The notes beneath the pieces are model-generated. The model was not told the DNA's origin. It did no database searches and was given only the letters and a program-made list of their open reading frames with translations. From Amphritea sp. 1_MG-2023 (GTDB lineage Bacteria; Pseudomonadota; Gammaproteobacteria; Pseudomonadales; Balneatricaceae): 52,085 nucleotides of DNA. A program made the translations under genes and the position numbers. Location: NCBI RefSeq assembly GCF_030547545.1, contig NZ_JAUOQE010000030.1:1-52085 (forward strand). Reading direction: 5' to 3'. This document shows positions 28,107 to 35,795 of the stretch, piece after piece; the first letter of the stretch is position 1; every line of letters starts with the position of its first letter.

Positions 28107-29276
28107 TCAATCAACGGTATTGCTTGGCTTTATAAGGTTTTTTAGGTGATTGATCATGGGCGAAATTAACGCTTTTACTTGAGGCTTGTTAACGCTATTA
28201 AATTCTATGGGACGACTGACAGCCATGGCCGCAATGCCGATACGTGCAGTATAAATACCCGCGCCAAGGCCTTGCCCAATACGGCTGCTGGCAATGCTCG
28301 TGAAGGTGGCGGTACCAAATTCATTCATCAGCTGATCGATAGCCACATCGGATGCGCCAACAAAAATAAGTTGATGTAGTACCTGCTTAAGGAGTTTATA
28401 GCGGTTGTGCAGCGAAGGTCGCACGCCATAGACTTGCGCGATGTCATCGATCATTTTCAGGTTGCGCCACAGCGATAGCAGCATATCGAGTGAGGCCCAA
28501 GGGCTGATGGCGACCGCTGCACCGGTTTGCAAGCTAAAGGCGGAGACTCGACGCATCGCCTCTTTATCGAGCGATTGAATAAAAACGCGTTCGATATGTT
28601 CGATTATTTCACGATCATTACTATAATCGGGCAGTTGCTCGAGACAGCGCTGATAAAAGAGTGCCTGAGGTTTATTGGCATAGAATTTTTGTAACTGCTG
28701 AATGAATGCGTCCGCATCACCAAAATCGTTGGCCGTGGTTAATCGTTGAGCCTCCGTTTTTAGGCGGTTAAGCGTTTCTAGGTTTTCCCGATCGCGGGTA
28801 TAGCGCCACAATAGGCGTATACCCAAGGCACCAACGAGTATAATCAAGCCGACAAAGGCGCTCGCTATTATCCAGTGAATCTCTAACGTTTGACGAAACA
28901 GATCGTAGATGTCCCATCCGAGTAAGACGGCAAACAGCATCAATGAGATGACGACAAAGCTACGCAACCCTTTTATGGGCAAGGCGTCCAGTTGAATACC
29001 TGAATATTCGGATATATGGGGTAAGCGTTCCCCTGCGGTAATGGTTTCGGGGGCTTCGGCTAGGCATTCCTCCGGTGTCGGCATAAAGTGCTTTGCCTGC
29101 CGAGGATTGTCACTGTTGGATGCTGTTTCGCTGCGCTCATCTGCGGGCGTAAAATGCTGGCCTGATGTGCGTGATGAGGCCTCTTTAGTCTTAGGTGAAG
29201 CCTCTTTAATCTTGGGTGAAGCCTCTTTAATCTTAGGTGAAGCCTCTTTATCTGAGGATTTATTGCTCATATGCAT
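28107..29276 (-). CDS. ycjF: YcjF-family inner membrane protein (TIGR01620)
   Basis: A 389-residue protein. Residues 1-60 are charged and disordered, with 3.6 copies of a seven-residue repeat EASPKIK. Two membrane segments lie at about 106-124 and 135-155 (VISLMLFAVLLGWDI and IIASAFVGLIILVGALGI regions). The C-terminal DUF697-like domain contains GAAVAISPWASLDMLLSLWRNLKMI (cited as the span about 255-280), a pattern conserved in YcjF. It overlaps the end of ycjX by 10 bp, the same gene pair as in E. coli and its relatives, where both are linked to envelope stress and phage-shock regulation. The exact biochemical role is unknown. Starts at M1 or M3. Confidence 0.88.
   Translation of the reverse strand: MHMSNKSSDKEASPKIKEASPKIKEASPKTKEASSRTSGQHFTPADERSETASNSDNPRQAKHFMPTPEECLAEAPETITAGERLPHISEYSGIQLDALPIKGLRSFVVISLMLFAVLLGWDIYDLFRQTLEIHWIIASAFVGLIILVGALGIRLLWRYTRDRENLETLNRLKTEAQRLTTANDFGDADAFIQQLQKFYANKPQALFYQRCLEQLPDYSNDREIIEHIERVFIQSLDKEAMRRVSAFSLQTGAAVAISPWASLDMLLSLWRNLKMIDDIAQVYGVRPSLHNRYKLLKQVLHQLIFVGASDVAIDQLMNEFGTATFTSIASSRIGQGLGAGIYTARIGIAAMAVSRPIEFNSVNKPQVKALISPMINHLKNLIKPSNTVD
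29176..29250 (-). repeat. 21-bp tandem repeat encoding EASPKIK units
   Basis: Three full 21-bp units (29176-29196, 29197-29217, 29218-29238) and a 12-bp part, with few base differences. It lies in the N-terminal disordered tail of YcjF and keeps the frame, so copy number can change without breaking the protein. Confidence 0.9.
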
Positions 29277-30730
29277 TTATCTCCGATCAGTGCATTGAGC
29301 ACTGAATCGATACGGATATGGGGGATTGCATCATTATTTTGATAAGAGATGCCTTTGGGAGGATTTAACGGGGGAATCTTCCATTCCTGAAATGGGCGCC
29401 ATTCATCGCCCTCGGGAATTCGATTGGGGATTCTAGGGTGAATGTAACCGATCGGTGTCCCCTCTACCCCGAAGCCACTAATGCCTTGCTGATTCTCATG
29501 TTTTATTTCTTTACTCGAGCGCACCGCCGCAGTGGCTTCGCAAATCGGGTGTATGCCTTCATGTTGAGCATTGCGGTAAGCCTGTTTGACGATAACCGCT
29601 AATAGCTGTCGCACCGCTTCATGGTCTTCCGATAACACCTGATCAATTTTCGTCGCGGCAAAGATGACTTTATCAATTTTAGGGCTAAACAGTTGTAATA
29701 GCTTATGACGTCTGCCATACGCAAAACTATCGGTAATATTGGCCAAGGCTTGACGCATATCGTCGATATATTCAGGCCCGGCATTAAGCGCACTGATGAT
29801 ATCGACTAACACTAATTGACGATCGATGCGGCTGAAAAACTTTTTATAGAAAGGCTCGACCAACTCTTTGATGTAACGCTGATAACGCCGCTGACATACT
29901 TTATAGTAGCTGTTTTTAGGTGCGCTATTGAGTTGCCCTGCATTATAGTCTCCGCAGTTTAACAGCGGTACAAAGCAGAGAATCTCGGTATCCTCGATCT
30001 GCCCTGACAGGAGAAATCGTCCCGGTTGAATTAAACTCAGATGGTTACGTTTACAGGCGTTTAAAAAGTGAACATAACGCTGATGAAGCGCTTGCAGATG
30101 GGTTTCATCAACCTCAGACAGTGGATCAATGTGTTGCAGATCATCAAGCAGGTCGCCTAATAATTCAACGCGAGGGGGTTGAGTATATTGTGCGCTACAT
30201 TGAGCGCACCATCGAGCATAGCTCATCTCTCGTAAGGGGAGATCGAGTAACCATTCGCCAGGGTAATCGCGGATTTCGAGATAGAGTGAAAACTGTTGAC
30301 GACGAAAAGGGTTTAGCCGAGAAGCTGTATTTTCGAGCCTTAACTCCAACAAACAGCCACTGATATCCACGGTGGATGCAGGCCACTGAGGTTGTGAATT
30401 CGTTAAGCCACGGTAGGCGGCCTCATAAGGAAACTGCGGTAACTCGGGCGCATCCAGCGGGTGAATTTTAACGCCCAGTAAGCGATCCGTGAGTACGGGC
30501 GAAAAACCGGGTAAGTTTGCCGCTTCATGTTGCTGTAACTGATTAATGAGACTGGTAATAAAGGTTGATTTACCGCTTTGACTTAAGCCGGTGATACCGA
30601 TACAGAAACGCTGATCTCGAAGTTTTTCGATCTGCACAGCGGCGCTACTCACGCCCTCTTCCGCCTTGTGTATAACGGATTTCAACGGCTTTTTGAAAAT
30701 ATTGGAGACGAATCCATCGGAGTCTTTCAT
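29267..30730 (-). CDS. ycjX: YcjX-family predicted GTPase
   Basis: A 487-residue P-loop protein of the DUF463/YcjX family. Walker A is GITGLSQSGKSTF (about 43-55). EIRDYPGEWLLDLPL holds the switch II-like DxPG motif (about 151-165). TKIDQVL (about 341-347) is a TKxD guanine-specificity motif. The family is defined by these spacings, and YcjX is a GTPase in the phage-shock/envelope-stress neighbourhood of enterobacteria; pspA genes are not in this window. It is the first gene of the ycjX-ycjF pair and overlaps ycjF by 10 bp. Length fits the family. Confidence 0.92.
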   Translation of the reverse strand: MKDSDGFVSNIFKKPLKSVIHKAEEGVSSAAVQIEKLRDQRFCIGITGLSQSGKSTFITSLINQLQQHEAANLPGFSPVLTDRLLGVKIHPLDAPELPQFPYEAAYRGLTNSQPQWPASTVDISGCLLELRLENTASRLNPFRRQQFSLYLEIRDYPGEWLLDLPLREMSYARWCAQCSAQYTQPPRVELLGDLLDDLQHIDPLSEVDETHLQALHQRYVHFLNACKRNHLSLIQPGRFLLSGQIEDTEILCFVPLLNCGDYNAGQLNSAPKNSYYKVCQRRYQRYIKELVEPFYKKFFSRIDRQLVLVDIISALNAGPEYIDDMRQALANITDSFAYGRRHKLLQLFSPKIDKVIFAATKIDQVLSEDHEAVRQLLAVIVKQAYRNAQHEGIHPICEATAAVRSSKEIKHENQQGISGFGVEGTPIGYIHPRIPNRIPEGDEWRPFQEWKIPPLNPPKGISYQNNDAIPHIRIDSVLNALIGDKCI

Positions 30731-30812
30731 ACGATCCTTAATGTTAAGCGTATCGGCTGCGTATTTATCGTTGCCTCATTGAGTCATGTTATTCAAACCG
30801 TTCACCTCTCGC

Positions 30813-30981
30813 AATGGTTTCGGTGTTTGATGCTGTCAGTCTCATGCAATGGCTGTTAGGTAATAAACATCAAAGGGTATCAATCGTCAGCCTTGGAAAT
30901 GGTTTCGGTGTTTGATGCTGTCAGTTTCATGCAACGGCTATTAGGTAATAAGCATCAGAGGGTATCAATTGTCAGCCTCGG
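30813..30981. repeat. Two 84-bp copies including the 3' end of the ADP-ribosylglycohydrolase gene
   Basis: 30813-30896 and 30898-30981, period 85 bp, roughly nine differences by eye. The second copy overlaps the last nine codons of the gene at 30955-31941. The first copy still encodes the same ending (PRLTIDTL and a stop) beyond the real stop, so the gene tail was duplicated outward. Confidence 0.85.
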
Positions 30982-31941
30982 AATCGTTGCGTGTTTGATT
31001 AAGGTTTCGAGATGCTGATCGGTGATACCGTCAGCCAATAAATCGGCCACGGTAATAATCCGTGCAGCATCATGCAGTGCTGTTATCCACGCCTTCGGCA
31101 TGGCGCTATATCCCCAAAAAGCACCGGCTATTTGACCATAAATGGCACCGATAGTGTCGGCATCATCGCCTAAATTAACCGCCAGTTTGGCGCCCTCTTC
31201 AAAGCTGGATGCGTTATAAAAGGCCCACAATGCGGCTTCCAGTGATGTGACGACATAGCCCGTAGATTCGACCTGCGGCTCACTTAATTGACGATAGGAG
31301 CCTTGTATCACTGAGTTAACCTCTGTATTCAGTGTCTCTGAAAAATAGGCCGATAGCGCCTCTGTTGCTAGCAGTTGAGCTTTATCGGTGCTGTTGAGGG
31401 CGCGGATAAGTAAAAAGGTGAAGGCTTTATTGGCATCAATACAACGAGGATCGGAATGGGTTAGCGCGGCATTGTCTGCCGCAGCGTCAATGGCCTTATC
31501 CACGTCAGCATGATATTTGATGGCGACTGGCGCAAGGCGCATCAAGGCGCCATTACCGGCACTGTCAATATCATCGGGATGGATGGCTCGGTTGAGATCG
31601 ATACCTTCGCGTTCGAAACGCTGAATGGCTCTGCGTGTTTGATTACCAATATCAAAGCAGCGTCCGGTACTCGACATATAACCATGCCGATACCAACGTT
31701 GATAGCGTTGCATCTGATCGTTAGGATCATGGGCATTGCATTGTATCAGGCTCGCGCCAGAGCACAGTGCCATCGATGTATCATCTGTCCAATAGCCCGC
31801 TTCGAGGTTGTGCGGTCCGCCGGCGCGATAGCCTGCAACGGGGGGAAACGTGCCACGGGGCATAAATTCGACAGGGGCACCTAACGCATCCCCTATGGCT
31901 AAGCCAACCAACATGCCTCTTAATTTATCTAGGGTCGACAT
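30955..31941 (-). CDS. ADP-ribosylglycohydrolase (DraG/ARH family)
   Basis: Removes ADP-ribose from proteins or small molecules using two metal ions. The 328-residue protein has the N-terminal GLAIGDALGAPVEF (13-26), the first metal cluster WTDDTSMAL (51-59; T52, D53, D54), HSDPRC, and the C-terminal cluster NLGDDADTIGAIYGQIAGA (starting about 258) that supplies the second metal ligands. It looks complete and active. In nitrogen fixers DraG reactivates nitrogenase reductase, but no nif or draT genes are seen, so the substrate here is open. The gene lies alone, with its own tail duplicated just downstream. Confidence 0.92.
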   Translation of the reverse strand: MSTLDKLRGMLVGLAIGDALGAPVEFMPRGTFPPVAGYRAGGPHNLEAGYWTDDTSMALCSGASLIQCNAHDPNDQMQRYQRWYRHGYMSSTGRCFDIGNQTRRAIQRFEREGIDLNRAIHPDDIDSAGNGALMRLAPVAIKYHADVDKAIDAAADNAALTHSDPRCIDANKAFTFLLIRALNSTDKAQLLATEALSAYFSETLNTEVNSVIQGSYRQLSEPQVESTGYVVTSLEAALWAFYNASSFEEGAKLAVNLGDDADTIGAIYGQIAGAFWGYSAMPKAWITALHDAARIITVADLLADGITDQHLETLIKHATIPRLTIDTL

Positions 31942-32038
31942 ATAAAGCGTCCTTCTCTGTTGTCTGTTGTCACTGAGGGATTAGCCGCGATAGCTTCGTT
32001 TAAGTAGCCGTCGACATCAGGCGCGAATCGTTGTTTAT

Positions 32039-32794
32039 TTATTGATAGCGCTGACCTTGATGCTCTAACCAACCGTGTTGATGACGTCCTTGAGGATCGA
32101 GATGCGTCCAGTGTACGACGCCGCCTTGATTATTCCACTCATATTCACCTTTAAAATTGACACTATCGCCGGGCTTCAGTGCCGGAATGCGAGGTGCCAG
32201 ATCAATATTATGAGCGATTAGAATCGTCTGACCGGTGGCAAGTCGCAGAATAAATCGCTGATGTTGACTGCCTTGTCGATCATCGGGAAGCACTTTGCTG
32301 ACGATCCCCGATCCGGTTACCTGAAGATTGCTCTGTCGATTACGATAGGCTTGCTGAATAAGGGTATCGCTGACACTGAGACGACTTGTTTCTGTGTCCG
32401 CTGGCAGTGAGGGCGCTGAACGCTGCGTCAGTGATTGATAGGCTGTTGATAGCAGCGCAATGACGATGATCAGTATGATGCCTGCCGATATGGGGTTAAA
32501 ACGTTTGCGTTGCTGTCGAGAATGGGGCCGAGGCGGCTTATGCTTCAAGCGAGCATTGGATGATTGACGAGACGTTTGACGAGACACGCCTTCGATCCGC
32601 ACGTCGGCAGCGCGTAGCCGCCCTTGATTATCCTTCATCGGTTGGAATGTCAGAATATCGCCAACCTTGGGGCGACGCGGGATATTGCCGAAATCCCGCC
32701 GATGAACAAATACGTCAGGATGACCTGATGATTTGATAAAACCAAAGCCTCGATCGTCTTTCCAGACGGCTAACGTCCCTGTCTGCTGTGGCAT
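32039..32794 (-). CDS. Cold-shock domain, TM helix and DUF3465 fusion
   Basis: A 251-residue protein with three parts. Residues 1-70 are a cold-shock domain with RNP1-like GFGFI (16-20) and RNP2-like VFVHRRDF (28-35), the nucleic-acid-binding aromatic patches. Residues 71-99 are a basic linker; 102-120 are one membrane helix. Residues about 155-250 match DUF3465: GSGIVSKVLPDD, HQRFILRL, AHNIDLAPRIP, GEYEWN, GGVVHWTHLDP and GRHQHGW, with many conserved His and Trp. By topology the cold-shock part should be cytoplasmic and DUF3465 periplasmic. CSD-TM proteins with DUF1294 are well known; this one carries DUF3465 instead. The role is unknown; an OB-like export or binding domain is one guess. Confidence 0.85.
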   Translation of the reverse strand: MPQQTGTLAVWKDDRGFGFIKSSGHPDVFVHRRDFGNIPRRPKVGDILTFQPMKDNQGRLRAADVRIEGVSRQTSRQSSNARLKHKPPRPHSRQQRKRFNPISAGIILIIVIALLSTAYQSLTQRSAPSLPADTETSRLSVSDTLIQQAYRNRQSNLQVTGSGIVSKVLPDDRQGSQHQRFILRLATGQTILIAHNIDLAPRIPALKPGDSVNFKGEYEWNNQGGVVHWTHLDPQGRHQHGWLEHQGQRYQ

Positions 32795-32866
32795 TCGCGC
32801 TCCCTTGCCGAGTGTTGTTGTAGTTGACCGTTTCCTGAGCTGAGGGTGACGTAACCGGCCTTTAAC

Positions 32867-34309
32867 TTAACGCGTAATTGGGATCTGCATATGGAAGGTT
32901 GATCCCACGGCCGGATCTGAAGTGACGGCCATATGTCCCTGATGCTGTTCAGTAATGATGTAGTAAGAGAAGGACAGATGTTCCCCTGTATCAAAACTTT
33001 CAGCCGATTGACTATTACTGAAGAACGGCTCAAACAGGCTCATCTGTTCTTCGTTGCTCAGCCCTACGCCATTATGTTGAATCTTGATCCACATATTATC
33101 GTAGCTTTCTGACAAGATGATTTTGATGGTGGGGACAAAGCCATCCGTGCCGATTTTTTTCTGCAAAGCAACACACGCATGGCGGAACAGGCTGAGGAAT
33201 ACCTGTTGTAACTCAGTAATATAACAAGGCACCTGTGGCAAACCGGATTCAACCTGCCATTCAAGTTTGACCTGATTAAACATCAGTCCGTCAGCAACAG
33301 AGATCACTTCTTTACCTAAGTTGACTGTATGTTCCATGACATCAACGATATTGGCCAACTGCTTTTCTGTATTGCGATTGCGGGCGAAGGTCAAAAGGTT
33401 ATGAATGATTTTGGAAACCTGATCGCCCTTATCCGACATATCGCTGTAAATGGATTCCAGCAAGGCGCTTTTTTCGCCCCCTTGCGGGCTATCGGCCATA
33501 ATATTTTTGAAGCGTTTCAGATCCATCAGAATCGATTGCAATGGGATATTAATATCATGAGCCATCGATGAGGCAAGCTCACCCATAAAGGACATTTTAT
33601 CATTGTGGATGAGTAGGTTTTCAGCGGTGGTTTCTTTCGATACATCATCGACAAGAATCACAACCCCGAGTTCCGGTCCCTGCAATGGGTAGATCGTAAT
33701 ATCGAAGTGCGACAGGCTACGAAGACTCTGTTTTAAGTGAATTATTTTGTTTTCTTCAATGGCCTGTTGAATATGCTCAGGCACCACCGTCATGGTGGGA
33801 TAGGCTTCCCAAAGTGTTTTACCTAAGGCTTTTTCTGAGGGCACGCCTGAGAGCTCTTCGACACGTTTGTTCCATTGTGTTACCCGCCCCTCTTTATTCA
33901 GCCCGACAAGCATTAACGGCATGGAGGTAAGAATGTCTTTGACATACAACTCTGAGGAACGCAACTGTTGCGAGGTAACAACGTGTTGTGTCACTTCAGA
34001 TTCGAGTAGCTGATTACTGTGTATCAGCTTCTGATTAGATTCTTCAAGGGCCGCGGTGCGTTCTTGTACACGCTGCTCTAGCTCACCCTTAATGGTTGTT
34101 AATTCTCGATTGGCTCGGTGTGCTCGACGACTGTAAATGAGTAGGTAGATGGCGGTAATTGAGAGGATGATAATCAGGCTTGCGCTACTGAAATTGGCTA
34201 GATGTTGCCATTTGGTTTTACCGTCTTCATCTTTAAACCAATCGACGGCAGCGCTAGCCCAAGGGCTTTGTAAGCAGAGTACGAGTACTAAAAATGCGTA
34301 TTTAATCAT
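32867..34309 (-). CDS. PAS-containing histidine kinase-like protein with degenerate ATPase motifs
   Basis: A 480-residue membrane protein: signal or TM about 1-20, TM about 42-60, coiled coil about 66-118, PAS domain about 119-225, dimerisation and phosphoacceptor helix with H251 (SSMAHDINIPLQSI), and an HATPase-like C-terminal region. The H box is good, but the catalytic motifs are poor. The N box has S373 and H377 where two Asn are expected (LQQVFLSLFRHACVAL), the G1 box has H412 in place of Asp (QHNGVGL), and the G2 box is GEHLSFSYYI rather than GTGLGL-like. ATP binding is therefore doubtful. It may be a pseudokinase or receive phosphate from elsewhere. No response regulator is adjacent. 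Confidence 0.85.
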   Translation of the reverse strand: MIKYAFLVLVLCLQSPWASAAVDWFKDEDGKTKWQHLANFSSASLIIILSITAIYLLIYSRRAHRANRELTTIKGELEQRVQERTAALEESNQKLIHSNQLLESEVTQHVVTSQQLRSSELYVKDILTSMPLMLVGLNKEGRVTQWNKRVEELSGVPSEKALGKTLWEAYPTMTVVPEHIQQAIEENKIIHLKQSLRSLSHFDITIYPLQGPELGVVILVDDVSKETTAENLLIHNDKMSFMGELASSMAHDINIPLQSILMDLKRFKNIMADSPQGGEKSALLESIYSDMSDKGDQVSKIIHNLLTFARNRNTEKQLANIVDVMEHTVNLGKEVISVADGLMFNQVKLEWQVESGLPQVPCYITELQQVFLSLFRHACVALQKKIGTDGFVPTIKIILSESYDNMWIKIQHNGVGLSNEEQMSLFEPFFSNSQSAESFDTGEHLSFSYYIITEQHQGHMAVTSDPAVGSTFHMQIPITR

Positions 34310-34697
34310 ATGAGTGTTTTAACTAGTCCGATGAATAACAAAAAAGCGGTGTCGCCGTGTAATCATGCTGATTCTTCTCAGGGTCATCTTAACGTCAATC
34401 AACTTCATCAAGTGCTTAGTCAAGCGCCTAATCAAGCTCTCAGTTAACCCCTCATCACTAGATGTGATCTTTCTTAAACCTATTCTATAGGAATTGCTGC
34501 GGCTTTCATTATTTTAATAAGCCATCCGTCGCCTTGATTATTATCCTTATTTTGGCTGTGTTTCAAAGCACTTTACCTTTGATTCCATAAAAACGCCGAC
34601 TTTAAGCGGTCGATGGTGGCTAGCAAGCAACCGCCTCGAGTACTGCTAGCAAGTTTAAGGTTATCGATGTCGGCGATAAAAAATACAATATTTTACT
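34310..34697. other. Intergenic interval between the kinase-like and LysR genes
   Basis: No gene seen. It holds a degenerate 12-nt periodic tract (agtgcttagtcaagcgcctaa, about 34409-34440, cited in part) like those at 13070 and 43680. Further on, gccgac (about 34591) and gtcggc (about 34668) could pair around a repeated gctagcaag, a possible 3' structure for the LysR transcript. Confidence 0.45.
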
Positions 34698-35663
34698 TTA
34701 AAAAACTGGTTTAGATTCTTGATTATTAAGTTGAAATATTTTTTCAAATTGCTTGATGTTTTGTTGGATATAATCAAGAAATGCTTGCATCGCAGGGGTG
34801 GGATGCTTCGCCTGAGGGTGCACAATACAGAAACTACGACGTAACGGAAAACCTTCAATCTTGGCGATATGCAAACGCTCCAATTGAAGTTCCGTACTGA
34901 TACTTAGCTTCGGCAAGACGGCGACGCCGAGTCCGGCAATGACCGCGTGTTTAACCGCATCATTAGAGCCGATTTCCATGCTCGGCATAAAACGCAAGTG
35001 ATGTTCCTGACAATGCTGCTCTAGCGCCAGACGACTCCCCGAACCGGCTTCACGTACCAGTAAATTGCTATCGAGAAATTGCTGCGCGGTGAGTTGCGTT
35101 TGAGTGAGTAACGGATGACCGTCGGGTACCACGGGTACCAGCTCATTATCGAGAAAAGGTAAAGACACGAGTGGTTTATCGGCCGGTACCATCCCCATAA
35201 TGACCAGATCATCGTTATTTTCATTGAGTCGCTGCAGTGCGGTGGAACGATTAACCACCTTAACCCGCACGCTCACATGAGGATACAGATCGAGAAAGGC
35301 GCGTAACAAATAAGGCACCATATACTGTGCGGTATTGACCGCCACCAGTTTTAACTCGCCGGCAACATTGCCTTGTAATGCCGCAAGATCGGTTTGTAAA
35401 TCCGCTAATTCGATAAAGATTTTATTGATACTTTCCGCTAGCCGCTCGCCTGCGGCGGTGCAGAATAAGCGTCTGCCCACATATTCGAATAACGGATGCC
35501 CTAGGCTTTGTTCTAATTGCCGCATCTGACTACTGACAGCGGGTTGTGTCAAGCCTAAGAGCTCCCCTGCTTTACTGTAGCTTTGTCGTTTATAGACGGC
35601 TTTAAACACCTGTAACTGCCGAAAGGTCAGCCGAGCGGCGATATTTTGAATCGAAAGTGGCAC
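34698..35663 (-). CDS. LysR-type regulator of the pyruvate carboxylase genes
   Basis: A 321-residue transcription factor. The winged helix-turn-helix spans about 10-70 (LTFRQLQVFKAVYKRQSYSKAGELLGLTQPAVSSQMRQLE as the helix region); the effector domain (about 98-300) has the two-lobed periplasmic-binding-protein fold and resembles the CbbR branch. It is transcribed divergently from pycA with 132 bp between, and a near-perfect dyad with a LysR-box pattern lies 20 bp from its start. The same arrangement (LysR next to a two-subunit pyruvate carboxylase) occurs in Pseudomonas, which supports the role as its activator. The inducer is unknown. Confidence 0.9.
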   Translation of the reverse strand: MPLSIQNIAARLTFRQLQVFKAVYKRQSYSKAGELLGLTQPAVSSQMRQLEQSLGHPLFEYVGRRLFCTAAGERLAESINKIFIELADLQTDLAALQGNVAGELKLVAVNTAQYMVPYLLRAFLDLYPHVSVRVKVVNRSTALQRLNENNDDLVIMGMVPADKPLVSLPFLDNELVPVVPDGHPLLTQTQLTAQQFLDSNLLVREAGSGSRLALEQHCQEHHLRFMPSMEIGSNDAVKHAVIAGLGVAVLPKLSISTELQLERLHIAKIEGFPLRRSFCIVHPQAKHPTPAMQAFLDYIQQNIKQFEKIFQLNNQESKPVF

Positions 35664-35682
35664 TGAATGCAGCCTCGTTGAG

Positions 35683-35710
35683 TTATCTATAAGTAATACC
35701 TTATAGATAA
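35683..35710. promoter_or_regulatory. Perfect dyad, likely LysR operator
   Basis: ttatctataag (35683-35693), 6-nt spacer, exact complement (35700-35710). The core ATAAG-N6-CTTAT fits the T-N11-A interrupted dyad of LysR-type boxes. It begins 20 bp from the LysR start codon and 86 bp before pycA, the usual place for autoregulation and activation. Confidence 0.75.
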
Positions 35711-35739
35711 ACTAAGAAATATCAATTTCTCCTTATCGA

Positions 35740-35768
35740 AGAATGCCATTACGCTTTAGTGACATTCT
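35740..35768. promoter_or_regulatory. Second imperfect dyad in the LysR-pycA gap
   Basis: agaatgccatta and tagtgacattct face each other with about 10 of 12 positions pairing, centred about 42 bp before pycA. It could be the activation-side contact of the LysR regulator or cover the -35 region. The first dyad is stronger. Confidence 0.5.
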
Positions 35769-35795
35769 TATGGGACTAAGGCAAAGGAGAGTTTC

